Source: Roseomonas sp. AR75 (lineage in GTDB: Bacteria; Pseudomonadota; Alphaproteobacteria; Acetobacterales; Acetobacteraceae). Taken from it: 64,000 nt of DNA. Both the position numbers and the translations under genes were made by a program. Shown here piece after piece: positions 56,100 through 63,922 of the stretch (positions within the stretch are counted from its first letter, which is position 1; each line of letters begins with the position of its first letter). The stretch is from positions 620,001 to 684,000 of the forward strand of contig NZ_STGB01000005.1 in assembly GCF_005222815.1 (NCBI RefSeq). Direction: 5' to 3'. The notes beneath the pieces were generated by a model. The model was not told where the DNA came from. It made no database searches and saw only the letters and a program-made list of their open reading frames with translations.

Positions 56100-56429
56100 A
56101 TGAGCGTCGCCAGCATCGTCGCCCGCATCACGTTGCCGGACAGCGCCGCGAAGGGCGAGGTCGTGCCCGTCCGCGTCATCGTGCGCCACCCGATGGAGCG
56201 TGCGGTGGACGCGCCGGGCCTGCGCCCGGTGCCGCGGCGCATCCTGCACACCCTCGTCGTCACCTATGCGGGCGCCGAGGTGTTCCGCATGGAGATGTCG
56301 CCGGGCATCGCCGCCAATCCCTACGTCGAGTTCACCACTGTCGCCGTGGAGACCGGCGACATGGTGTTCGAGTGGCGGGAGGATGGCGGCGCGGTCTATC
56401 GGCGGGAGGCACGGCTGGTCGTCGCATGA
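56100..56429 (+). CDS. soxZ: SoxZ, scaffold partner of SoxY
   Basis: 109 residues. RITLPDSAAKGEVVPVRVIVRHPME, SPGIAANPYVEFTT and FEWREDGGAVYRRE are typical of SoxZ, which forms a heterodimer with SoxY and supports the swinging arm. It follows soxY with one base between and overlaps soxA by ATGA. No signal peptide is present, as in other SoxZ proteins that ride out on SoxY. Confidence 0.93.
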   Translation: MSVASIVARITLPDSAAKGEVVPVRVIVRHPMERAVDAPGLRPVPRRILHTLVVTYAGAEVFRMEMSPGIAANPYVEFTTVAVETGDMVFEWREDGGAVYRREARLVVA

Positions 56430-57166
56430 GGGGCCGCGCGGCGCTGCTGGCAGGGCTCTGCGCCGCGACATTGGCGGGCGCCGCGGAGATCCGCCCCTCG
56501 CGCGACTATCTCTCGCCCGAGCTGCGCGCGCAGCAGGACGATCCCTCGCGCCATCCCGGCTGGCTCTGGGTGGATGAGGGCGAGGCGCTGTGGCGCCGCG
56601 GCGAGCGAAGCTGCCAGTCCTGCCATGGCGACATCGCGCGCATGCAAGGCGTCGCCACGCGCTATCCGGCCGTGGCGCGGGACGGCGCGCTGCTGAACCT
56701 GGAAGGCCGCATCGAGCGCTGCCGGACGGAGCACCAGCAACTGCCCGCCTTCGGCTATGAGAGCGACGCCCTGCTGTCGCTGACCGCCGCGGTCGCGCTG
56801 CGGTCGCGGGACATGCCGATGTCCGTTGCCGTGGATGGCCCGGCAGCCCCGTTCCTCGAAGCCGGCCGTCGCTTCTACGAGACACGGCAAGGGCAGCTCA
56901 ACCTCGCCTGCGGACAGTGCCATGACGACAATGCCGGGCGCCGGCTGCGCGGCGACGTGATCTCCAACGGGCTCGGGACGGGGTATCCCGCCTATCGGCT
57001 GGAATGGGACAGCATGGGCTCGCTGCATCGGCGGCTGCGGGCGTGTTCGCTCGGCGTCCGGGCCACGCAATTCCCGCTGGGATCGCCCGAATACCTGGCG
57101 CTGGAGCTGTTCCTGGCCGACCGCGCGCGCGGGCTGCCGGTGGAGGCGCCGGGGCTCAGGCGGTAG
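56426..57166 (+). CDS. soxA: SoxA, diheme cytochrome c of the Sox system
   Basis: 246 residues from ATG 56426 (ATGA overlap with soxZ). Signal peptide AALLAGLCAATLAGAA. Heme motifs CQSCH (Cys63-His67) and CGQCH (Cys162-His166). Cys207 in RRLRACSLGVRA is the distal axial/cysteine-persulfide ligand that gives SoxA its activity. With SoxX it oxidatively links thiosulfate to SoxY. The diheme form places it with Paracoccus-type SoxA. soxB and soxCD do not follow; the next gene is convergent. Confidence 0.93.
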   Translation: MRGRAALLAGLCAATLAGAAEIRPSRDYLSPELRAQQDDPSRHPGWLWVDEGEALWRRGERSCQSCHGDIARMQGVATRYPAVARDGALLNLEGRIERCRTEHQQLPAFGYESDALLSLTAAVALRSRDMPMSVAVDGPAAPFLEAGRRFYETRQGQLNLACGQCHDDNAGRRLRGDVISNGLGTGYPAYRLEWDSMGSLHRRLRACSLGVRATQFPLGSPEYLALELFLADRARGLPVEAPGLRR

Positions 57167-57191
57167 ATCCGCGCATCAGGTCAAGTCGGTC

Positions 57192-57236
57192 GTGCCCCCA
57201 CCCCGACCCTCCCCCGCTTCGCAGGGGAGGGAGAAG
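57192..57236. repeat. Dispersed palindromic element, intergenic copy
   Basis: CCCTCCCC (57207-57214) and GGGGAGGG (57224-57231) form an 8-bp stem. The left extension GTGCCCCCACCCCGACC is identical to the copy near 60.1 kb. It lies between convergent soxA and fccB stops. Confidence 0.65.
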
Positions 57237-57258
57237 GAGGCGGAAAGCGTGGCCCTGA

Positions 57259-58533
57259 TCACGAGAACATGTCCGCGGTGATGCTCTCGTACCAGCCATC
57301 GGCGTAGCGCGCTTCCAGGCGGCGCTGCTCCGGCAGGTCGCCGCGCGGCGAGGTGCCGCCGGCGTCGCGCGATTCCTCGACCGCGCTGCCATCGGCATTG
57401 GGGCGGAAAAGGCCGACGATGGAGATGCCGTAGTCGTCGGCGACATGCGAATAGCAGGTGTTGAAATACACGCCCTCGGGCGGGGCCGTGCCGCGCAGCG
57501 CGGCAAGCGCACTCGCCACCGCCTGCTTCGCCGTATTGTTGGCGACGAAGCCGGATTTCGGCATCGGCCCCGGCTGGTTCGCATCGCCGATCACATGGAT
57601 GCCGGGCGCGTTGCGCGCCTCGAAGGTACGGAAATCCACCGGCACCCAGCCGGTGCGGTCGGCCAGCCCGCTGTCCAGCGCGACCGCCGCGGCCGATTGC
57701 GGCGGGATGACGTTGGCGACGTCCACCCGGTGCCGCGTGCCGAGCTCCGTCTCCAGCACGCCGGCGCCGGGCTCCACGCGCACGACGCGGCCATCCACGT
57801 TGCCGGGCACCCATTCGATCATGCCGCCGTACAGCGCGCGCCAGGCATCCTGGAACAGCGGCTGCTTGCTGAAGCGTTCCTTCGCATCCAGCGCCAGGAT
57901 CTTGGCGCGCGGCCTGTGCCGCTTCAGCCAGGCCGCGATCATGCTGATGCGCTCATACGGGCCGGGCGGGCAGCGGAAGGGGTTGGGCGGGATCGCGATG
58001 CCGACCACGCCGCCTTCCGGCAGCGCCTGCAGCTGGCGCCGCAGCAGGCGAAGCTGCGCGCCGTCGCCGGCGATCCAGGCATGCGGCATCATCTCCGCCG
58101 CCGCCGCATCGTAGCCTTCGATCGCGTTCCAGCGCAGCGCGATGCCGGGCGAGAGGATCAGGCGGTCGTAGCCGAGCGTATCGCCGCCGCCGAGCCGCAC
58201 CGTCCGCGCCACCGGGTCGATGCCCAGCGCGCGATCCTGCACCACGCGCACGCCGCGTGCGGCCAGGCGCTCGTAGCCGAAGGCAATGCTCTCGATGTCG
58301 CGCAGCCCGCCAAGCACCAGGTTGCCGTAGGGGCAGGTGATGAAGCGCGGTTGCGGCTCGATCAGCGTCACCGCGACCTCCGGCGCCGTCATGCGCGCGA
58401 AGCGCGCGGCGGAGGCGCCGCCGAAGCCGCCACCGACGACGACCAGCCGCGCCTGTCCCTGCGCGCGTGCAAGGGCGGGGGCGGCAAGCAGCGCGGGCAG
58501 CAGCATCGCGCGGCGTCGCCCGATCCCACGCAT
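57259..58533 (-). CDS. fccB: Flavocytochrome c sulfide dehydrogenase flavoprotein (FccB/SoxF)
   Basis: 424 residues from ATG 58533. Signal MRGIGRRRAMLLPALLAAPA contains RRR and may be Tat. FAD site RLVVVGGGFGGASAARF. Redox Cys residues appear in NPFRCPPGPYER and YFNTCYSHV, at the positions of the active-site disulfide. It oxidises sulfide to sulfur in the periplasm and passes electrons to the small cytochrome encoded 2 bp upstream. Many sox loci call this pair soxEF. Length and motif order fit. Confidence 0.9.
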   Translation of the reverse strand: MRGIGRRRAMLLPALLAAPALARAQGQARLVVVGGGFGGASAARFARMTAPEVAVTLIEPQPRFITCPYGNLVLGGLRDIESIAFGYERLAARGVRVVQDRALGIDPVARTVRLGGGDTLGYDRLILSPGIALRWNAIEGYDAAAAEMMPHAWIAGDGAQLRLLRRQLQALPEGGVVGIAIPPNPFRCPPGPYERISMIAAWLKRHRPRAKILALDAKERFSKQPLFQDAWRALYGGMIEWVPGNVDGRVVRVEPGAGVLETELGTRHRVDVANVIPPQSAAAVALDSGLADRTGWVPVDFRTFEARNAPGIHVIGDANQPGPMPKSGFVANNTAKQAVASALAALRGTAPPEGVYFNTCYSHVADDYGISIVGLFRPNADGSAVEESRDAGGTSPRGDLPEQRRLEARYADGWYESITADMFS

Positions 58534-58535
58534 GC

Positions 58536-58832
58536 TCAGCGCAACCCGGCGAAATGCGCGGCGACGGCGGCGAGTTCCTCCTCGCTGTAGCCGGGCACGA
58601 TGCGCGTCATGATCGTCGCCGGCCGATCGCCGCTGCGGAAGGCGTTCAGCAAGGCCTGAAGCTCCGCAGCGTCGCGCCCCGCGAGGGCCGGCACCGCGCC
58701 TGCGCCACGCCCCTCCGGACCATGGCACCCCACGCAGCCCTGCGCCGCCAGCGGCGCCGGCCCCGCAACGGCCGCGGACGGGCCGGCGAGCGCGAGCAGC
58801 AGGGCGGCGGCGATGGGCAGGCGGTGCGTCAC
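58536..58832 (-). CDS. fccA: Cytochrome c subunit of flavocytochrome c (FccA/SoxE)
   Basis: 98 residues from GTG 58832, preceded by CAGGAAA. Signal peptide LPIAAALLLALAGPSAAVA; heme motif CVGCH (Cys33-His37); Met ligand in TIMTRIVPGYSEEEL. It accepts electrons from FccB and passes them to the respiratory chain. It ends 2 bp before the fccB start, so the two are one operon opposite soxXYZA. The upstream open frame to 59207 is not part of the gene. Confidence 0.85.
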   Translation of the reverse strand: MTHRLPIAAALLLALAGPSAAVAGPAPLAAQGCVGCHGPEGRGAGAVPALAGRDAAELQALLNAFRSGDRPATIMTRIVPGYSEEELAAVAAHFAGLR

Positions 58833-58949
58833 GGCGGTTTCCTGGCAAGGTCGCGGCGGCACGCTACGCCATACCGCGCAGGACGGGCCAGTCTCGGCGG
58901 TCGGTCTCCGGCTTGTGATGCCGCATGCGCCCAGCGCGCCGTCTTCGCC

Positions 58950-59085
58950 GCGACCTGCCAATCGAGCCGGCGATACGCGCCATCGGTGACAGGGGGCATG
59001 CCATGCGCGCGCTGTTGCGTGACAACCTCGGCGATGGGCGGTCCTGCACGGCAAGAAGGTCGCGCCATCGGCAGGTGGCCGCAGG
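58950..59085 (-). pseudogene. Remnant of a MetE-like gene
   Basis: The minus strand reads PIAEVVTQQRAHGMPPVTDG, then AYRRLDWQVA. This parallels AIAEVVARQRAHGMPFVTDG, EYRRLNWQVS in the intact MetE-like protein at 32.8-34.0 kb, and DNA identity is high over ~120 bp. Upstream, LPM is retained but the frame then shifts. No start, zinc site or remainder is present. It lies in the gap between fccA and the ATP-grasp gene, probably a relic of a duplicated or deleted paralogue. Confidence 0.65.
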
Positions 59086-59106
59086 TCGGAACGCGTGCGC
59101 CGGGTA

Positions 59107-60054
59107 TCATTCCCTTCTCCACGCGGGGATGGCGTGCTCCCGCGTCGCCATCGTCCACAGCGCGCGCAACAGGGGGAAGCGCAGCGGCCAGGCCGCGCCG
59201 AGCGCAAGATCCGCCGCGTCCGGCACGAAAGGATCGAGTCCGGAAAGGTGATAGGCCGTCAATTCGCCCACCACGATCCCCTCCGCCGTGTCGTAGAGGT
59301 CCACGCGCAGTTGCGACACGCCGGCAGCGAGCCGCGCGGCGATGGCCAGCATCTCCGCCAGAGCTTCCGGCCGCGGCAGCGTGCCCTCGATCGGCACCAG
59401 ATGCGCATGGCGGAAGGGGAGAGGCTGCCAGTCCGGCGCATGGAAGGCGGTGCGGCGGCCGACCGGCCCGTCCGGCGCGACGACGCAGAGGATGCTGTGC
59501 GGCCGGCCGCCGAAGCACATCACCTTGTATTCGACAGGCGCGGCGCCGCCATGGCCGCGCAGCAGCGCCTCCACCACCAGGCGGCGGGGGACGTGGACAT
59601 AGCCGGGCTCGGTGAGGCGGGTGCCGTGGCAGGTCGCCAGCCAGCCGCGCGCCGTGGCCCGCAGCGCGGCGGCGTCGAGCCGGGCACGATCACGGACGAG
59701 CACGACATCGCCCGAGCCATGGCTGCTCTTCACGATGAAGGGCGTCGGCAGCGTCTCGAGCGGCATCGCATCGGGATCGCTGCCCGACCACAGCAGGGGC
59801 GCCACATGGGCGCGCCCGACTTCGCCGACGACGTGGTCGCGCGTGGCGAGCTTGTCGGAGAACAGAGCAAGACGCGGATCGAGATCGAACAGCTTGCGCC
59901 ACTGCATCTTCTCGTTGAAGCGGCGCGGACGGAACAGGTGGGGCGCATGTCCATGCGCGGCGCGGTAGTCGGCACGGACGCGCCGGATGGCCTGCCGCCA
60001 GCGGCGGAGTCGCGCGGGGACGAGCGGGCGCAACAGGGCGCGCCAGGCGGTCAT
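59107..60054 (-). CDS. ATP-grasp-fold protein (TupA-like, polysaccharide/teichuronopeptide type)
   Basis: 315 residues from ATG 60054. HLFRPRRFNEKMQWRKLFD at the N-terminus, LFSDKLATRDHVVGEVG, FIVKSSHGSGDVVLV (ATP-binding Lys region), VEYKVMCFGGRPHSILCV and DLYDTAEGIVVGELTAYHLSG fit the TupA-like ATP-grasp family seen in capsule and polysaccharide loci. In many members the segment before the C-terminus is GEITFYPAGG; here GELTAYHLSG. It may ligate an amino acid or sugar-acid. The gene stands alone, with no glycosyltransferases nearby. Confidence 0.78.
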   Translation of the reverse strand: MTAWRALLRPLVPARLRRWRQAIRRVRADYRAAHGHAPHLFRPRRFNEKMQWRKLFDLDPRLALFSDKLATRDHVVGEVGRAHVAPLLWSGSDPDAMPLETLPTPFIVKSSHGSGDVVLVRDRARLDAAALRATARGWLATCHGTRLTEPGYVHVPRRLVVEALLRGHGGAAPVEYKVMCFGGRPHSILCVVAPDGPVGRRTAFHAPDWQPLPFRHAHLVPIEGTLPRPEALAEMLAIAARLAAGVSQLRVDLYDTAEGIVVGELTAYHLSGLDPFVPDAADLALGAAWPLRFPLLRALWTMATREHAIPAWRRE

Positions 60055-60110
60055 GGGTGGTGGCGCGTGGACATGGGGGGAGGTTAGCAGAGCTTGACGG
60101 GAAGGGTGGG

Positions 60111-60150
60111 CGTGCCCCCACCCCGACCCTCCCCCGCAGGCGAGGGAGGG
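60111..60150. repeat. Dispersed palindromic element, intergenic copy
   Basis: GTGCCCCCACCCCGACC, then CCTCCCCCGC, matches the copy at 57.2 kb. The right arm (GGGAGGG at 60144-60150) is partly degraded. It lies upstream of the ATP-grasp gene and directly before the 235-bp array. Confidence 0.6.
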
Positions 60151-60164
60151 AGCAGTCGGGGAAA

Positions 60165-60928
60165 GGAGCGCCGCTGCGCGTCCTATCCCTTGGCGCTGCG
60201 CGGCGCCGAGGGAGCGCTGGCGAAGCGATCAAGTGTGCCGCTGCGCGGCGCTGGTCTTGCGCCCTCCGGGGGATTTCCGCGCTTGCGGACGCTGCGCGCC
60301 CTATCCCTCGGCGCCATGCGGCGCCGAGGGAGCGCTGGCGAAGCGATCAAGTGCGCCGCTGCGCGGCGCGAGTCTTGTCCCTCCGGGGGATCTCCGCGCT
60401 TGCGGGCGCTGCGCGTCCTATCCCTCGGCGCCATGCGGCGCCGAGGGAGCGCTGGCGAAGCGATCAAGTGTGCCGCTGCGCGGCGCTGGTCTTGCGCCCT
60501 CCGGGGGATTTCCGCGCTTGCGGACGCTGCGCGCCCTACCCCTCGGCGCCATGCGGCGCCGAGGGAGCGCTGGCGAAGCGATCAAGTGCGCCGCTGCGCG
60601 GCGCGAGTCTTGTCCCTCCGGGGGATCTCCGCGCTTGCGGGCGCTGCGCGTCCTATCCCTCGGCGCCATGCGGCGCCGAGGGAGCGCTGGCGAAGCGATC
60701 AAGTGTGCCGCTGCGCGGCGCTGGTCTTGCGCCCTCCGGGGGATTTCCGCGCTTGCGGACGCTGCGCGTCCTATCCCTCGGCGCCATGCGGCGCCGAGGG
60801 AGCGCTGGCGAAGCGATCAAGTGCGCCGCTGCGCGGCGCGAATCTTGTCCCTCCGGGGGATTTCCGCGCTTACGGACGCTGCGCGTCCTATCCCTCGGCG
60901 CCATGCGGCGCCGAGGGAGCGCTGGAAA
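60165..60928. repeat. 235-bp higher-order tandem array (alternating 118/117-bp monomers) next to tRNA-Ile
   Basis: The marker AGCGCTGGCGAAGCGATCAA (truncated in the last unit) recurs at 60213, 60331, 60448, 60566, 60683, 60801 and 60918: spacings 118, 117, 118, 117, 118, 117. Two monomer types alternate (TGTGCCGC...GGTCTTGCGC and TGCGCCGC...AGTCTTGTCC). Each monomer carries a perfect hairpin, CCCTCGGCGCC-ATGC-GGCGCCGAGGG. The last unit is cut at GCTGGAAAT, just before the tRNA 3' end. All plus-strand frames are open across it because 235 is not a multiple of 3 and no stop occurs in any phase. Confidence 0.85.
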
Positions 60929-61001
60929 TGGGCCCGGAGGGACTCGAACCCCCAACCAAGCCGTTATGAGCGGCCCGCTCTGACCATTGAGCTACAGGCC
61001 C
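60929..61001 (-). tRNA. tRNA-Ile(CAU), lysidine-dependent Ile2 isoacceptor
   Basis: 73 nt with acceptor stem GGGCCTG/CGGGCCC, D-stem GCTC/GAGC, anticodon loop CTCATAA (anticodon CAT) and T-arm GGGGGTTCGAGTCCCTC. The anticodon arm and following CTTGGT match the Ile2 tRNA of E. coli rather than initiator or elongator Met. TilS must convert C34 to lysidine so it reads AUA. CCA is not encoded (TTT follows). The 3' end abuts the tandem array. Confidence 0.88.
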
Positions 61002-61066
61002 GAACCTGCGCCGCCACACATCGCCAAACCCGGCCGCTCACGCAAGCCCGGCCAGCACCCGGGCGC

Positions 61067-61642
61067 TCAGGCCGCGTGCCGCCTGAGGCGCAGCAAGACA
61101 TGGGCGACGATGAGGAGATGCAGCAGGAGCGCGAGGCCCAGCCCCGCCACACGAAAGCCTGACTCCACCGGCCCGATGGCGAACAGCGTCCACAGGCCGA
61201 GGGGCAGGAACAGGACCACGGACGTCAGGAGGCCGGGATTGTAGCAGCGGAAGCGCAAGGCGGCGCCGATATGGGTGACGGCGTTCACCAGCATCGCATA
61301 GGGCGCCACCAGTCCGAACCCGTCACCCCAGGCCCAGGCGGCATGGAGCGCTGCCAGGTTGAGGCCCCAGACGACGGGGATGTTGATGACCAGGACAGCT
61401 TCCGCGCTGAGCGCGTTCCGCCCGCCGAAGATCCGCCGGTTGACGAAGCTGCGGAAGCGATCGCCGGCATGCTCCTCCACCTGATGCAGCATGTAGCCCG
61501 GGCTGTGCAGGAAGATCAGCACGAGCGGCAAGGCATAGGCCGCGTGCAGCAAGGGCAGGATGGCGAGCAGCGCGGCCGCCATGAAGCCGGCCGCCGCTAC
61601 CCAGCGGCCGGTGAGCCACGCTGTCAGCGCGGAGGCGCTCAC
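61067..61642 (-). CDS. HXXEE-domain membrane protein
   Basis: 191 residues from GTG 61642, overlapping the RraA-like stop (GTGA). The family motif is HQVEEHAGDRF after the second hydrophobic segment (LIFLHSPGYML). About five helices follow (VLVINIPVVWGLNLAAL, GLVAPYAMLVNAVTHIGAAL, SVVLFLPLGLWTLFAIG, LGLALLLHLLIVAHVLL). HXXEE proteins are uncharacterised and may be membrane metal enzymes. Co-transcription with rraA-like and the ABC permeases suggests a small-molecule catabolic link. Confidence 0.75.
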   Translation of the reverse strand: MSASALTAWLTGRWVAAAGFMAAALLAILPLLHAAYALPLVLIFLHSPGYMLHQVEEHAGDRFRSFVNRRIFGGRNALSAEAVLVINIPVVWGLNLAALHAAWAWGDGFGLVAPYAMLVNAVTHIGAALRFRCYNPGLLTSVVLFLPLGLWTLFAIGPVESGFRVAGLGLALLLHLLIVAHVLLRLRRHAA

Positions 61643-62304
61643 GCGAGTCCGGCCAGCACCTTCGCACTCGCGCCGCTGATCTCGCCGAGCTTCTCGCCTG
61701 CCGCCACGCGGGCCTGCGTGCCGAGGCCCCGCTCCTGCCGCGCGATCGCCTGGCGCGCCTCGGCCTCGGCCTCGCCGGGCGGCAGCACCAGCACGCCGGA
61801 TTCGTCGCACAGCACGGCATCGCCGGGCATCACCACGACCCCGCCGATCGAAACCGGCACGTTCATCCGCCCGCCGAGGTCGTAAATGCGCGTGGTGATC
61901 GGCGCGAGGCCGCGGCACCACAGCGGGAAGTCACTGGCCTCCACCTCCTCGATGTCGGTGCAGGCGCCGTCCACCACGCCGGCCTTGCAGCCCGCCGCCT
62001 TGGCCGCAACCGTGACGCCGCCGCCCCAGCAGGCGTGCCGGTCGTCGCCGAGGCGATCCACCAGCAGGATGTCGCCGGGCCGCAGCAGGCCGAGCGCGTG
62101 GTGCAGGATGGTGGAATCGGGCCCGGGGCATTGCACGGTCACCGCCGTGCCGGCCACGCGCTTGCGCAGCAGGCCCTGGATACGGCGGTCGCAGAAGCCC
62201 CAGTGGCGCCAATGGCCGACAGTGGCTGTCTCGGTCTTCTCCAGCAGCGCGATGACTTCGGCGCTGATCGGCGCCGGCATCGTCTCCACGACGTATTTCG
62301 CCAT
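61639..62304 (-). CDS. RraA-like / 4-hydroxy-4-methyl-2-oxoglutarate aldolase-family protein
   Basis: 221 residues from ATG 62304, with GGAAGGGG at proper spacing; ATG 62310 is an alternative. TVQCPGPDSTILHHALGLLRPGDILLVD, WGGGVTVAAKAAGCKAGVVDGACTDIEEV and VSIGGVVVMPGDAVLCDESGVLVLP match the RraA/HMG-aldolase barrel, where the G-G-D/R..D pocket binds a divalent metal. Most such proteins are class II pyruvate aldolases or decarboxylases rather than RNase E inhibitors. It lies directly after the permease gene, which suggests action on an imported compound. Confidence 0.85.
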   Translation of the reverse strand: MAKYVVETMPAPISAEVIALLEKTETATVGHWRHWGFCDRRIQGLLRKRVAGTAVTVQCPGPDSTILHHALGLLRPGDILLVDRLGDDRHACWGGGVTVAAKAAGCKAGVVDGACTDIEEVEASDFPLWCRGLAPITTRIYDLGGRMNVPVSIGGVVVMPGDAVLCDESGVLVLPPGEAEAEARQAIARQERGLGTQARVAAGEKLGEISGASAKVLAGLA

Positions 62305-62306
62305 CC

Positions 62307-63095
62307 TCATCCCCTTCCGAGCGCGCGGTTGAAACCGACCAGCCGCTCCACCAGCAGCACGACCGCGAGCGCCACCCCGATCAGCGCCATCGCCAGGGCG
62401 GCGACCAGCGGATCGGTGCGAGTCTCGACATAGCGGAACATCTCGACCGGCAGCGTGGAGAGCCGCGGGCCGACGAGGAACAGGCTGATCACCGTCTCGT
62501 CGAAGGAGACCAGGAAGCACAGCGCCCCGGCGGCCGCCGCGCCCGGTGCGGCGATCGGCAGGGTGATGCGCAGCGCGGCGCGCGCCGGCGTGGCGCCGAG
62601 CGTCCAGGCTGCTTCCTCGACTTCCTTCGGCACGGCGCCGAAGGCGGTGGTCATGATGCGCACCGCGAAGGGCAGCGCGACCATGGAATGCGCCAGCACG
62701 AGGCCGGGCCAGGTCGCCGCCAGCTTCAGCGGCTGCAAGGCCAGCAGCAGCGCGAGGCCAAGCACCAGCGTCGGCAGCAGCAGCGGCGCCGCGATCAGCA
62801 TGGCGATGGCGTCGCGCCCCGGGAAGCGCAGGCGCGCGATCGCGTAGGCGGCGGGCATGCCGGCCAGCAGCGCGATCACGGCAACCACCGACGCCAGGAT
62901 CGCGGAGCGCTGCAGCGCCGCCATCAGCTGGCCGTTGGCGAACAGCGCCTCATACCACCGTGTCGAGAAGCCCGGCGGGGGGAACGTCAGGAAGTCGCCG
63001 GCGGAGAAGGAGATGATGGCGACGACGATCACCGGCGCCAGCAGCAGCGCATAGCCGCAGAAGGCGAGCAGCCGCAGCACCCAGCCCGGCCTCAT
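62307..63095 (-). CDS. ABC transporter permease, PotC-like
   Basis: 262 residues from ATG 63095 (ATGA overlap with the upstream permease). Six hydrophobic helices, and the EAA loop EEAAWTLGATPARAALRITLP near residue 165 that contacts the ATPase. GFSTRWYEALF and LPVEMFRYVETRTDP are typical of spermidine/putrescine-type (PotC/YdcV) permeases. Partner of the next gene in an importer for polyamines or related small cations. Confidence 0.9.
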   Translation of the reverse strand: MRPGWVLRLLAFCGYALLLAPVIVVAIISFSAGDFLTFPPPGFSTRWYEALFANGQLMAALQRSAILASVVAVIALLAGMPAAYAIARLRFPGRDAIAMLIAAPLLLPTLVLGLALLLALQPLKLAATWPGLVLAHSMVALPFAVRIMTTAFGAVPKEVEEAAWTLGATPARAALRITLPIAAPGAAAAGALCFLVSFDETVISLFLVGPRLSTLPVEMFRYVETRTDPLVAALAMALIGVALAVVLLVERLVGFNRALGRG

Positions 63096-63922
63096 GCGCG
63101 CGCGCTCCGCGTCAGCGCCGTGCGCAGCACCAGCGCCACCGCCAGCGCGCCGAGCAGCAGCATCGCCAGCGCCGCCGCGGCAGGCCAGTCCACCGTCTCC
63201 AGCGCCAGGTCGAAGATCTCCGTCGCGATGACGAAGACGCGCCCGCCGCCCATCAGCCGCGGCGTGATGAAGGCGGAGACGCCAAGCACGAAGGTCAGCA
63301 GGAAGGCCGCCAGCAGCGCCGGCGCGGCCAGCGGCAGCGTCACCCGCAGGAAGGTCTTCGTGCGTGTCGCACCCAGTGTCGCGGCAGCTTCCTCGAGCCG
63401 CGGATCGAGGCGCCCCAGGCCGGCGATCAGCACGAGGCAGGCATAGGGCATCAGGCTTTCCGTCAGGCCGATGCGCACGCCGGTGAGGTTGTTGATCAGG
63501 CGCAGCGGCTCCGTCGCCAGGCCGAGGCCTTCCAGCGCCGCGTTGATCAGCCCCTGGTCGCCGAGGATCGCAAGCCAGCCGACGATGCGCGCGGTGCCGG
63601 AGACCAGAAGCGGCGCGATCGCCATCAGGGACAGCAGCCCGCGCCAGCGCGGCGGCGCGGCCCGGATCAGCAGCACGACCGGCAAGGCGAGCGCCGTCGC
63701 GGCCAGCGCGCTGCCTGCGGCGAGCGTCGCGGTGTTCCAGGCGAGTTCCCAGGTGAAGTCGTCGCCCACCACCTTCTCGAAGGTGGCGAGGGTGAGATCG
63801 GGCTCCATCGCGCCGATGTCGCTGGTGCGGTTGAGGCTGATGCGTCCCAGCAGCGCGACAGGATAGAGGAAGCCCGCGGCCAGGATCAGCACCGCCGGCA
63901 GCAGCAGCAGCGCGGCGTTCAT
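63092..63922 (-). CDS. ABC transporter permease, PotB-like
   Basis: 276 residues. LLLPAVLILAAGFLYPVALLGRISL at the N-terminus, six helices, and the EAA loop EEAAATLGATRTKTFLRVTLP. Typical of the first permease of a polyamine/spermidine-type importer. Its ATG overlaps the upstream ATPase stop (ATGA) and its stop overlaps the next permease start, so all three are co-translated. The substrate-binding protein is not in the window. Confidence 0.9.
   Translation of the reverse strand: MNAALLLLPAVLILAAGFLYPVALLGRISLNRTSDIGAMEPDLTLATFEKVVGDDFTWELAWNTATLAAGSALAATALALPVVLLIRAAPPRWRGLLSLMAIAPLLVSGTARIVGWLAILGDQGLINAALEGLGLATEPLRLINNLTGVRIGLTESLMPYACLVLIAGLGRLDPRLEEAAATLGATRTKTFLRVTLPLAAPALLAAFLLTFVLGVSAFITPRLMGGGRVFVIATEIFDLALETVDWPAAAALAMLLLGALAVALVLRTALTRSARA

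Noticed and set aside
60165..60928. CRISPR array
   Set aside because: The repeats are 117-118 bp with no variable spacers, and no cas genes are present. The alternation is between two fixed monomer types.
60057..61162. Repeat-protein gene read from the 235-bp array
   Set aside because: All plus-strand frames are open and the period is not divisible by 3, so successive repeats rotate through frames. No ribosome site or conserved protein is seen.
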